Shown here: piece by piece, positions 35,296-43,539 of the stretch | Position numbering within the stretch: position 1 is the first letter of the stretch | How the letters are laid out: every line of letters starts with the position of its first letter | Assembly: GCA_938092005.1 (NCBI GenBank) | Contig: CALKOU010000001.1 | Location: 1-64,000 of the forward strand | Direction of reading: 5' to 3' | DNA length: 64,000 nucleotides | From: an uncultured Flavobacteriaceae bacterium | Lineage (GTDB): Bacteria; Bacteroidota; Bacteroidia; Flavobacteriales; Flavobacteriaceae | Made by a program: the position numbers and the translations under genes | Notes under the pieces: generated by a model | What the model was told of the DNA's origin: nothing | Databases searched by the model: none | The model's input: the letters and a program-made list of their open reading frames with translations, nothing else

Positions 35296-36698
35296 ACTTT
35301 AACTTGTTCTTTACGTACAATTTGCGCCATCATTTCGGCTTCTGTAGTTATCCTTCCACGAGAGTATGCCACGGCTTGCATGTGGCAAATACCTCTACGA
35401 ATAGGTGATAATAATTCCATTTTAAAAATGAGTGTATCACCCGGTACTACAGGGTTTTTAAACTTAGCATTTTCAATTTTCATAAAAAATGTGAGGTAGT
35501 TTTCAGGGTCAGGCACTGTGTTTAGTACTAGTACACCACCTGCTTGTGCCATGGCTTCAATCTGTAAAACACCCGGCATCACAGGTTGACCAGGAAAATG
35601 CCCTTCAAAATAAGGCTCATTCATTGTGATGCTTTTTACCCCAACAATATGTGTGTCGCTAAGCTCTAAAATTTTATCAACCAATAAGAATGGAGGACGG
35701 TGTGGTAACACCTTCATAATAGCGTTAACATCCATAAGCGGCTCGGCATTCAAATCAAACTCTGGAACGCGATTACGGCGCTCCTGCTTTATGATTTTAG
35801 CCAGTTTTTTTGCAAAACTGGTATTGATCCCATGCCCAGGTTTATTCGCAATCACTTTTCCGCGAATACGGCAGCCTACTAATGCCAAATCCCCTATAAC
35901 GTCTAACAGTTTGTGGCGTGCTGCTTCATTAGGGTATTTCAAGGTAAGGTTATCTAAAATACCATTCGGTTTAACCGATATGCTATCCCGATTAAAGGCC
36001 TTACAAAGCTTATTCATCGTAGTTGTAGAAAGCTCTTTATCAACATAGACAATAGCGTTGTTCAAGTCACCTCCTTTAATTAGGCCATTTTCTAACAACG
36101 ATTCAATTTCATGTAAAAAACTAAACGTACGCGCGCTAGCGAATTCTTCTTTAAAATCAGTCAGATTTTTAAGGTTTGCGTTTTGAGTACCAAGCACTTT
36201 GGTGCCAAAGTCTACCATAGCAGTTACTTGATATTCATCTGCAGGAATGACTGTAATTTCACTACCTGTTTCTTCATCAGTATAGGTAATGTTTTCACGT
36301 ACAACGTACTCATAACGGTCAACATCTTGTTCTTCTTTTCCAGCTTCTAGCAAAGCTTCTACAAAAAACTTTGAAGAACCATCCATAATTGGAGGTTCAG
36401 AAGCATCTAATTCGATAAGAACATTGTCTATTTCCAAACCAACAAGTGCAGCTAAAACATGTTCAGATGTTTGGATGCTTACCCCGTTTTTTTCGAGGTT
36501 TGTTCCTCTTGTAGTGTTTACCACTAAGTTAGCGTCGGCCTTAATTACTGGACTTCCTTCTAAATCTACCCGCGAAAAGGCATAACCGTGATTGGGTGGT
36601 GCGGGCTTAAATGTTAGGTTAACTTTTTTTCCTGTATGAATACCTACGCCGTTTAGCGAAACAGCTTTGGCTATGGTTGTCTGCTTACTCATGGTCAA
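35292..36698 (-). CDS. lpxC/fabZ: fusion of UDP-3-O-acyl-GlcNAc deacetylase and 3-hydroxyacyl-ACP dehydratase
   Basis: A 468-residue fusion. The LpxC part (about 1-315) has GVGIHTGKKVNLTFKPAPPN, the zinc-site SEHVLAALVGLEIDN, HKLLDVIGDLALVG and PGHGINTSFAKKL. The FabZ part (about 325-468) has LPHRPPFLLVDKIL and MPGVLQIEAMAQAGG with the catalytic His and Glu. The fusion is known from Bacteroidota and ties lipid A commitment to fatty-acid dehydration. It overlaps lpxD by 14 bases. Confidence 0.97.
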   Translation of the reverse strand: MTMSKQTTIAKAVSLNGVGIHTGKKVNLTFKPAPPNHGYAFSRVDLEGSPVIKADANLVVNTTRGTNLEKNGVSIQTSEHVLAALVGLEIDNVLIELDASEPPIMDGSSKFFVEALLEAGKEEQDVDRYEYVVRENITYTDEETGSEITVIPADEYQVTAMVDFGTKVLGTQNANLKNLTDFKEEFASARTFSFLHEIESLLENGLIKGGDLNNAIVYVDKELSTTTMNKLCKAFNRDSISVKPNGILDNLTLKYPNEAARHKLLDVIGDLALVGCRIRGKVIANKPGHGINTSFAKKLAKIIKQERRNRVPEFDLNAEPLMDVNAIMKVLPHRPPFLLVDKILELSDTHIVGVKSITMNEPYFEGHFPGQPVMPGVLQIEAMAQAGGVLVLNTVPDPENYLTFFMKIENAKFKNPVVPGDTLIFKMELLSPIRRGICHMQAVAYSRGRITTEAEMMAQIVRKEQVKV

Positions 36699-37713
36699 GT
36701 TTCTTTTTTAAGGATTGAAGATCTGTTATGTGTGTATGTAAATTTCTAAAATGCACATAGGATTTGTTAAAAGTAGTGTAATCAAATGCAGGATACCCCA
36801 TCACTTTTGAATCATCTTTAATATTTTTTAAAATTCCTGATTTCGCTTGAATACCAACGCGATTACCAATAGATAAATGGCCACTAATTCCAACCTGCCC
36901 TCCAATTTGACAATGGCTTCCAATTTTGGTAGAACCTGCAATGCCAGTCTGGGCAGCTATAACAGTGTGATCGCCAATTTCAACGTTGTGTCCTATTTGA
37001 ATCAAATTATCTAATTTAACTCCAGCGCCAATGCGCGTAGCTCCTAATGTAGCGCGGTCAATAGTGGTGTTAGCACCAACATCAACATGATCTCCGAGAA
37101 TTACATTACCTGTTTGTGGAACCTTATCATAAGTCCCATTATCGTTAGGTGCCCATCCAAATCCGTCGGCACCAATTACAGCATTATTATGTATTACACA
37201 ATGGCTGCCAATAATGGTATCATCAAGAATTCGTGCGCCTACATGAATGATAACATGATCGCCAATGGTAACATTTTCACCAATATACGTTTGTGTATGA
37301 ATGACACAATGTTCACCAATACTAGAATGCGCTCCAATATGTGCAAAGTCACCAATAAAAACATCCGTGGCACAGGAAGCATTTTCATCGACATACGCCT
37401 TGTCGGAAATACTGGGTAATGGTTTTTTCTTTATTTCGTTGTAGTAGTTCAATAACTTAGAAAAAGCTTCATAAGGGTCAGACACGCGTATCAGCGTAGT
37501 CTTGTATGCTTTTTCAGGAATAAAATCATCACTTACAAGCGTTATTGTTGCGTCTGTATCGTATATAAAAGGGGTGTATTTTGGATTCGCAAGAAAAGAC
37601 AAACTTCCTTCGGTACCCTCTTCAATTTTGGACAACCTAGAAACTTCAGCTTGAGCGTTACCATCCACGGTTCCAGAAACCAAATCCGCTATTTGCGAGG
37701 CGTTAAATTTCAT
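36685..37713 (-). CDS. lpxD: UDP-3-O-acylglucosamine N-acyltransferase
   Basis: A 342-residue protein with an N-terminal uridine-binding domain (SLSFLANPKYTPFIYDTDAT) and a long left-handed beta-helix of hexapeptide repeats (GENVTIGDHVIIHVGARILD), including GADGFGWAPN and catalytic histidines such as QIGHNVEIGDH. Third step of lipid A synthesis. First of the lpxD-lpxC/fabZ-lpxA-efp-sucD-fabG run. Confidence 0.96.
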   Translation of the reverse strand: MKFNASQIADLVSGTVDGNAQAEVSRLSKIEEGTEGSLSFLANPKYTPFIYDTDATITLVSDDFIPEKAYKTTLIRVSDPYEAFSKLLNYYNEIKKKPLPSISDKAYVDENASCATDVFIGDFAHIGAHSSIGEHCVIHTQTYIGENVTIGDHVIIHVGARILDDTIIGSHCVIHNNAVIGADGFGWAPNDNGTYDKVPQTGNVILGDHVDVGANTTIDRATLGATRIGAGVKLDNLIQIGHNVEIGDHTVIAAQTGIAGSTKIGSHCQIGGQVGISGHLSIGNRVGIQAKSGILKNIKDDSKVMGYPAFDYTTFNKSYVHFRNLHTHITDLQSLKKKLDHE

Positions 37714-37723
37714 AGGTGCAAAA

Positions 37724-38941
37724 TTACGAAAAATATCCGTCTTCCTTTGGGAAGGCTAAGAAGTACTTGTAATCTTTCTGCGTGAGCATTGGAAAATGTG
37801 CAATTTCTGAAGATGAATCAAATGATTGCAGTTCACCATCGAGGTTCAAAAGTTTTATGGATGCAGCCTTTAAATCATACCCTTGAGTAGACAAGCTTCC
37901 TGAAAATACAAAATATGAAATCGCATCTTCTGACATGTCCAAGCGTTGCATAAAAGCCTGACGTTTAGCTGCTACAACATCTTTGGCATAAGCGATATTT
38001 GAGATATTGATTTTAAGCAAATTGCGATTTAAGAGCATCTTAGCCAAGGTAGATAATAAATGATCGCTTGCAGTAGTTGCCGCCTTTAAGGTCACCCAAA
38101 TGTCACTATCGTCCAGTTGTGTAAAATGATGAATTTTTGTTTTTAATTCAATGTTGCTGTGCGTAATAAGGAATGCTAAAGATGGGCTAGCTAAATTAGC
38201 CGTTTGTGATGTAGGTAATATGGCAAAACGCTTAAAAAAGCGAATCAACAACTCCTCAGCTACAAAACTTGTTTTGTGAAGGTATACCGACCAATACATC
38301 ATACGGCGTGCCAATAAAAACTTTTCTATGGAATAAACGGCTTTAGTAAAAAACACTAGCTCTTCGTCCTTAACGGTCATCATGGTAATCAAGCGTTCGG
38401 AATTAATATTCCCTTCCGTAACTCCAGAATAAAAGCTATCACGTTTCAAGTAATCGAGCCTGTCAAGGTCAATATGCGAGGAAATAAGTTGATGAAAAAA
38501 AGGGCGCTTGTAGGTGTTCGTAAACATGTCGATAGCCAAATCAAGCTTTCCATCAAAGGCGGTGTTCATGTCATGCATTAACGCAAGTGACATCTTTTCG
38601 TGTGCTGTATCAGGAAGCAACTCATGCTCAAGGGCATGAGAAAAAGGGCCGTGACCCAAATCATGTAATAGCAAAGCAGCATAAAGTGCTTCTGCTTCGT
38701 CATCTGAAATCAAAATTTCTTGTTTGCGGAGACTTGTTACCGCTTTTGTGGCTAGATGCATGGCTCCTAATGCATGTTGAAAACGCGTATGCTCTGTGGA
38801 AGGAAAAACCAAAAACGACAACCCCATTTGCTTAATTCTACGCAAACGCTGTACGTATGGGTGGTTGATGAGTGAATTAATAAACGGCGTTGGGATTGTA
38901 ATAAATCCGTAAATTGGGTCGTTATATTGCTTGAGTTTCAA
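37724..38941 (-). CDS. HD-domain phosphohydrolase (dGTPase-like)
   Basis: A 405-residue protein. Its HD metal site is spread over STEHTRFQHALGAMHLATKA (first His) and ALLLHDLGHGPFSHALEHEL (HD pair), with a later D in SSHIDLDRLDYLKRDSFYSG. This matches the HD family of dNTP or nucleotide phosphohydrolases annotated in most Bacteroidota next to lpxD. The substrate is unknown. It lies 10 bases before lpxD and is divergent from porX with only a few bases between. Confidence 0.88.
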   Translation of the reverse strand: MKLKQYNDPIYGFITIPTPFINSLINHPYVQRLRRIKQMGLSFLVFPSTEHTRFQHALGAMHLATKAVTSLRKQEILISDDEAEALYAALLLHDLGHGPFSHALEHELLPDTAHEKMSLALMHDMNTAFDGKLDLAIDMFTNTYKRPFFHQLISSHIDLDRLDYLKRDSFYSGVTEGNINSERLITMMTVKDEELVFFTKAVYSIEKFLLARRMMYWSVYLHKTSFVAEELLIRFFKRFAILPTSQTANLASPSLAFLITHSNIELKTKIHHFTQLDDSDIWVTLKAATTASDHLLSTLAKMLLNRNLLKINISNIAYAKDVVAAKRQAFMQRLDMSEDAISYFVFSGSLSTQGYDLKAASIKLLNLDGELQSFDSSSEIAHFPMLTQKDYKYFLAFPKEDGYFS

Positions 38942-38971
38942 CTTTAAATAAATATGCCCAAAGATACATAT

Positions 38972-40519
38972 ATGCAGCCGATTAAACTTTTATGGATTGA
39001 TGACGAAATAGATTTGCTAGAAGCTCATGTTTTATTTCTTTCGCAAAAAGGATATGCGGTTACCAAAGCGCACAGTGGTCAAGACGCATTAGCGTTGCTT
39101 GGTGAAAAGACGTTTAACATCGTTTTGCTAGACGAAAACATGCCGGGTATGTCGGGGCTAGAAGTGTTGCAGGCCATTAAGCAAGATGATCCACTGCTTC
39201 CCGTAATTATGATTACAAAAAGTGAAGAAGAAAATATCATGGAGGAGGCTATTGGTGCTAAAATAGCCGACTACCTCATTAAACCTGTAAACCCAAATCA
39301 GATTTTGCTTGCCCTCAAGAAGAATCTGGATGCGAGCAAGCTGGTCACTGAAAAAACAATTTCTAGCTATCAACAATCGTTTCAACAACTCAATTCCGAA
39401 TTGATGCAGGCAAACTCGCTGGGGGATTGGAGTAATGTGTATAAAAAAATCCTGTATTGGGAAATGGAAATTGAAGCTATTGATTCGCCGGAGCTTGAAG
39501 AAATATTCACATATCAGAAAACAGAAGCTAACCTTGCCTTTTCACGTTACGTAGAGAAAAACTATGAAACATTGCTCTTTGAAAATGGGGATGATGTTTT
39601 TTCACATCAAGCGTTTAACAACCTAGTGGTTCCTGAGCTAAAAACAGAAAAACCAACCTTACTTTTGATGATTGATAACTTGCGTTACGATCAATTTTAT
39701 ACAATTTTGCCAAATATTACCCCTTATTACTCCGCAAAAAGCGAAACATCATATTTTAGTATACTCCCAACGGCAACCCAATATGCCCGTAATGCATTTT
39801 TTGCCGGCTTACTTCCTTTGGAAATGGAATCACACTATCCAAATTGGTGGAAAAATGATGTGGATGAGGGAGGTAAAAATCTTTTTGAGGCCGAGTTTTT
39901 AGGCGCACAATTAGAACGTTTGGACGCTGATATCAGCTATTCCTATAATAAAATTAACAAACCCAACGAAGCCAGTAAGTTTTTAGATGCATTAAAGTCT
40001 GAGCCCACCAATGACTTGCGTGTAGTGGTGTACAATTTTGTGGACATGATTTCACATTCTAAAACAGAAATGGAAGTCATCAAAGAGTTAGCAAGCTCCG
40101 ATAAAGCATACCGATCTCTAACTAAAAGCTGGTTTCAAAACAGTTTGTTGTTGGACATCATAAAAACCGCACAACAAAAAGGGTATCAGCTTATTGTCAC
40201 GACCGACCACGGAACTATAAACGTTGAACAACCTGCAAAGATTTTTGGTGATCGAGAAGCAAGCACAAACATTCGTTACAAAACAGGTCGTCGCTTAAGT
40301 TGCGACGATAAGCATGTTTTAATGATTTCAGACCCAAAAACATTTGGACTTCCAACGATAAACATGAACAGCTCCTTTGCCTTTGCAAAAGACAACTATT
40401 ACCTGATTTATCCCACACGATACAACCACTTTGTCAATTACTTTCGAAATACCTACCAACACGGCGGTATCTCGCTAGAAGAGATGTGCATTCCCTTTGC
40501 TGTATTTTCTCCTAAGTAG
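38972..40519 (+). CDS. porX: PorX: response regulator with PglZ-type phosphatase domain, type IX secretion control
   Basis: The product is 515 residues from the internal ATG at 38972 (MQPIKLLWIDDEIDLLEAHV); an ATG at 38954 adds six. The REC domain (1-120) has the acidic pair in WIDDE, the phospho-acceptor Asp54 in IVLLDENMPG, and the K in LIKP. After a helical linker, the C-terminal region (about 205-515) is a PglZ/alkaline phosphatase-superfamily domain (LLMIDNLRYDQFYTILP, SILPTATQYARNAF, VTTDHGT). In Porphyromonas and Flavobacterium, PorX with the PorY kinase controls T9SS genes and the protein cleaves oligonucleotides. No porY is seen here. Confidence 0.93.
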   Translation: MQPIKLLWIDDEIDLLEAHVLFLSQKGYAVTKAHSGQDALALLGEKTFNIVLLDENMPGMSGLEVLQAIKQDDPLLPVIMITKSEEENIMEEAIGAKIADYLIKPVNPNQILLALKKNLDASKLVTEKTISSYQQSFQQLNSELMQANSLGDWSNVYKKILYWEMEIEAIDSPELEEIFTYQKTEANLAFSRYVEKNYETLLFENGDDVFSHQAFNNLVVPELKTEKPTLLLMIDNLRYDQFYTILPNITPYYSAKSETSYFSILPTATQYARNAFFAGLLPLEMESHYPNWWKNDVDEGGKNLFEAEFLGAQLERLDADISYSYNKINKPNEASKFLDALKSEPTNDLRVVVYNFVDMISHSKTEMEVIKELASSDKAYRSLTKSWFQNSLLLDIIKTAQQKGYQLIVTTDHGTINVEQPAKIFGDREASTNIRYKTGRRLSCDDKHVLMISDPKTFGLPTINMNSSFAFAKDNYYLIYPTRYNHFVNYFRNTYQHGGISLEEMCIPFAVFSPK

Positions 40520-40533
40520 TGTATTTTTGCAGG

Positions 40534-40938
40534 ATGCAAAAAGAATACACCATTGATGAAATAGGCGCATTAGCAAATGAGCTGATTTCATTATTTGAAC
40601 ATAAAATCATTTTGCTAAAAGGCGATCTTGGTGCAGGAAAAACAACGCTTGTAAAGGCAATTGCTCAAGCATTTGGCAACAACAATGATGTGTCAAGTCC
40701 TACATTTGGAATTGCAAACGAAGTTTTAATGGGGAATCAAACCGCTTTTCATTTAGATTTATACCGAATTGAAAAGCCAGATGAATTGGCTCAATTTGGT
40801 TTTGAAGAATATTTGCACGGAGATGGTTACTGCTTTATTGAATGGCCAGAAATTGCAGCAGCATATATCAATCAGCCACATCACATCATTGAACTTAACA
40901 CCACAACGAACAACACAAGAACGATTTCATTTATATGA
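40534..40938 (+). CDS. tsaE: tRNA threonylcarbamoyladenosine biosynthesis ATPase
   Basis: A 134-residue protein from the ATG at 40534 (MQKEYTIDEI). Walker A LLKGDLGAGKTTLVKAIAQA, then VSSPTFGIANEVL and HLDLYRIEKPDELAQFGFEE are family blocks. Part of the TsaBDE complex for t6A37 of tRNAs. A TATTTTTG box at 40522-40529 may be its promoter but would give an almost leaderless mRNA. The next gene starts inside its stop (ATGA). Confidence 0.94.
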   Translation: MQKEYTIDEIGALANELISLFEHKIILLKGDLGAGKTTLVKAIAQAFGNNNDVSSPTFGIANEVLMGNQTAFHLDLYRIEKPDELAQFGFEEYLHGDGYCFIEWPEIAAAYINQPHHIIELNTTTNNTRTISFI

Positions 40939-41258
40939 GTTTTATAAAACGATTAGGGTATTATTTAGGTGGCTTTTCCATAGGCCTTATTTTTTTGTTT
41001 TTTTTCTTTAATGGTAAAAGAACACAATGCAATTACAGTCCCTCGGCAAGAGTAAAAAGCGATATCCAAAAAAAACAATGGGTATTTGAAGACAACTTCT
41101 ACCCTATTCAAGACACCTTACAATGGTTTTCAAAAATTGATATTGATTTTAGTGAAAGTAACGTTGGTGTTGACTCTTGTAATGTGTATGTCCTAAAAGT
41201 GGACAAAAAGGCTTTTTCAGTAGAAAATTGCACAGAAACGGCCTATTTTAAACGCTAA
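40935..41258 (+). CDS. small membrane-anchored protein of unknown function, downstream of tsaE
   Basis: A 107-residue protein with one N-terminal helix (YYLGGFSIGLIFLFFFF) and a soluble tail containing paired cysteines (C33, C82, C99). The tail, WFSKIDIDFSESNVGVDSCN followed by VYVLKVDKKAF, is compact and looks conserved. I recall similar proteins next to tsaE in other flavobacteria, but no function is known. Translationally coupled to tsaE by a 4-base overlap. Confidence 0.7.
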   Translation: MSFIKRLGYYLGGFSIGLIFLFFFFNGKRTQCNYSPSARVKSDIQKKQWVFEDNFYPIQDTLQWFSKIDIDFSESNVGVDSCNVYVLKVDKKAFSVENCTETAYFKR

Positions 41259-42408
41259 ACTTTCGGCGTTTAAGTGCTGCCTTTATTTGATAACATTCTT
41301 CCAGCGTTTGTGTTTTCATAGCACTGTTCTCTAAAGCACGTCTAATCAAATATGGGATTGCCTGTCTAAGGGGTCCAAAAGGCACATATTTGAAAATATT
41401 TGCTCCTTGTGCGGCAAGTGAAAACGACACGTAATCTCGCATTCCAAACAATTGACTAAACCACAAGTTTTTGCTTGCTAGCGATAGCTTATTATTTTTA
41501 CAATATGCCACAACCCAATTAATGTCCAATTGATTGTGCGTAGCTACAATGCACAAATGTTGATCAAGTGCTTTCATGGCGGCATGTAGTGCAGCACGGT
41601 ATTGAGTATCTGTTTCTTCCTTAGTGTTGCACACAGGAGCGTCAATATTTAGCAAAACTGCTCTGTTGCGTTCTATTTCCATATAAGCCCCCCGAACAAG
41701 CTTAGCACCTAAGTAATAGGCATGAGTGTTGGCATCCTTCAAAAAAGATTGATATACTTGGTCGTTGCCATTAAGGTATAACTGAATGGTTATCGCAATA
41801 ACGACTTGTTTTTTATTGAATTGACGCATCAACGGCAGCACTACAGCATCAACCCCTTCTTGAATCCAACTTTCCTCTGCATCAATCATAAGAACAATTC
41901 CTGCTTCTTGAGCCTCAAAAGCCAATTGGTCTAAGCGTTGCTTGATCATATTCCAGTCTTTTTGTTCAACAGCAGAAAGTGGTTTGTTTTGTGTCTTTTT
42001 CTCAAAAAGCTTAAAAGACCCAATAGCACTTGGTTTTACAACAGCAAACGGGTATGCAGGGTTATGCTTTGCTTCGCGAATGGTTTCAATCACCACATGA
42101 GCGTTATGTTCATAATCGGCAGAAGTATTGGCGTGTTCATTGGCGTAATCCAAAACACTAAATACACGAAAAGCCATTAAGCGACTTGTGGCCCGAGTAC
42201 ATGACAGAACATCTTTTCCTGCGCAAAACTGTTCATATCCCGTAAACTTTACAAAAGGAGCTATTGGAAATCTAACTTGCAGTAAAAATCGAACTAGAAA
42301 TAACCCAATACGAACCAGAAAAGGGCGCGCTAAGAGTCGAAATAAAAAGAGTGATGCACGTAATTCACGAGTAGATTTATGTGGATATGGTTCGAATACT
42401 TTAGACAA
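41248..42408 (-). CDS. proline dehydrogenase
   Basis: A 386-residue FAD-dependent (beta-alpha)8 enzyme: PFAVVKPSAIGSFKLFEKK, VLMIDAEESWIQEGVDAVVL, YYLGAKLVRGAYMEIERNRA and the C-terminal YVPFGPLRQAIPYLIRRALE are PRODH hallmarks. It oxidises proline to pyrroline-5-carboxylate. It is a monofunctional enzyme (PutA in other phyla is a fusion). Its tail overlaps the preceding convergent gene by 11 bases. Confidence 0.93.
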   Translation of the reverse strand: MSKVFEPYPHKSTRELRASLFLFRLLARPFLVRIGLFLVRFLLQVRFPIAPFVKFTGYEQFCAGKDVLSCTRATSRLMAFRVFSVLDYANEHANTSADYEHNAHVVIETIREAKHNPAYPFAVVKPSAIGSFKLFEKKTQNKPLSAVEQKDWNMIKQRLDQLAFEAQEAGIVLMIDAEESWIQEGVDAVVLPLMRQFNKKQVVIAITIQLYLNGNDQVYQSFLKDANTHAYYLGAKLVRGAYMEIERNRAVLLNIDAPVCNTKEETDTQYRAALHAAMKALDQHLCIVATHNQLDINWVVAYCKNNKLSLASKNLWFSQLFGMRDYVSFSLAAQGANIFKYVPFGPLRQAIPYLIRRALENSAMKTQTLEECYQIKAALKRRKFSV

Positions 42409-42486
42409 AATTTGCTTATTTAAAGCACCATGTGCCTATCAAAATTAGGAAAATATTGCAAAAAGGCAGTACTTTCGCCAACAGAT

Positions 42487-43539
42487 ATGAAAATAAAAAC
42501 CAAGCACAGCGAAGTTATTTTTGGAGGCGATTGCTGGAATGCTCTCAATCTTTGGGTAAACAACAATGCATATTCATCCATTTTTGTTTTAACAGACACC
42601 AACACAACTGTTCACTGTCTGCCCTTTGCGCATGCTAAACTTTCGTTTGCATACGACACGCTTGTAATGCCTGCTGGTGAGGAAAATAAACACATTCAAA
42701 CATGCGTTTCTCTTTGGGATCAACTGTCTGAAAAAGGCGCTGATCGAAAAAGCTTGCTTATAAATATTGGAGGTGGCGTGGTTACGGATTTAGGTGGATT
42801 TGTAGCATGTACCTTTAAACGTGGTATTGACTTTATCAACGTCCCAACTTCTCTGTTGGCCATGGTAGATGCTTCTGTTGGTGGAAAAACAGGTATTGAT
42901 TTAGGAGCACTTAAAAATCAAGTTGGCGTTATTGAAGAGCCTCAAATGGTTCTTGTAGATACTGATTTTTTAGAAACGCTCCCGCAAGTAGAATACCGCA
43001 GTGGCTATGCTGAGATGCTAAAACACGGACTCATTCAAGAACCAAGTTACTTTGAAACCCTTAGTGGTTTCTTGCCGAAAAACGCCATACTACCACATAT
43101 TTATCATTCGGTAGGAGTTAAAGCAAAGGTGGTTTCTGAAGATATTGATGAACGAGGACTACGTAAAATTTTAAATTTCGGTCATACCTTAGGACACGCT
43201 GTAGAATCTCATTTTCTGACCGATCCATCCAAAACGCGTTTACTTCACGGAGAAGCTATTGCTATTGGAATGGTATTAGAGGCGTACTTGTCTGTAAAAG
43301 TAACGGGGCTGTCTTTAGAGGATGCTCAAAAGATAAAAACTGTTTTTGGTGCCATTTATCCCAAAGTAGTGTTTGATCAAGAGACCATTTCAAAGGTAAA
43401 GGCATTGCTCACACACGATAAGAAAAATGAAAACGGGAACGTATTGTTTGTATTGCTAAAAACAATAGGCGAACCCGTTTGGAATCAGTCTGTTTCTGAA
43501 AAATGCATTGAAGAAGCTTTTAACTTCTACGCAGCTTAG
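42487..43539 (+). CDS. aroB: 3-dehydroquinate synthase
   Basis: A 350-residue NAD/metal enzyme from the ATG at 42487. MPAGEENKHIQTCVSLWDQL, NIGGGVVTDLGGFVACTFKR, NVPTSLLAMVDASVGGKTGI, FGHTLGHAVESH and LLHGEAIAIGM carry the NAD-binding and zinc residues. Second step of the shikimate pathway, the same pathway as aroC at 5.8 kb but not linked to it. Ends tail to tail with ppc with a 4-base overlap. Confidence 0.96.
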   Translation: MKIKTKHSEVIFGGDCWNALNLWVNNNAYSSIFVLTDTNTTVHCLPFAHAKLSFAYDTLVMPAGEENKHIQTCVSLWDQLSEKGADRKSLLINIGGGVVTDLGGFVACTFKRGIDFINVPTSLLAMVDASVGGKTGIDLGALKNQVGVIEEPQMVLVDTDFLETLPQVEYRSGYAEMLKHGLIQEPSYFETLSGFLPKNAILPHIYHSVGVKAKVVSEDIDERGLRKILNFGHTLGHAVESHFLTDPSKTRLLHGEAIAIGMVLEAYLSVKVTGLSLEDAQKIKTVFGAIYPKVVFDQETISKVKALLTHDKKNENGNVLFVLLKTIGEPVWNQSVSEKCIEEAFNFYAA

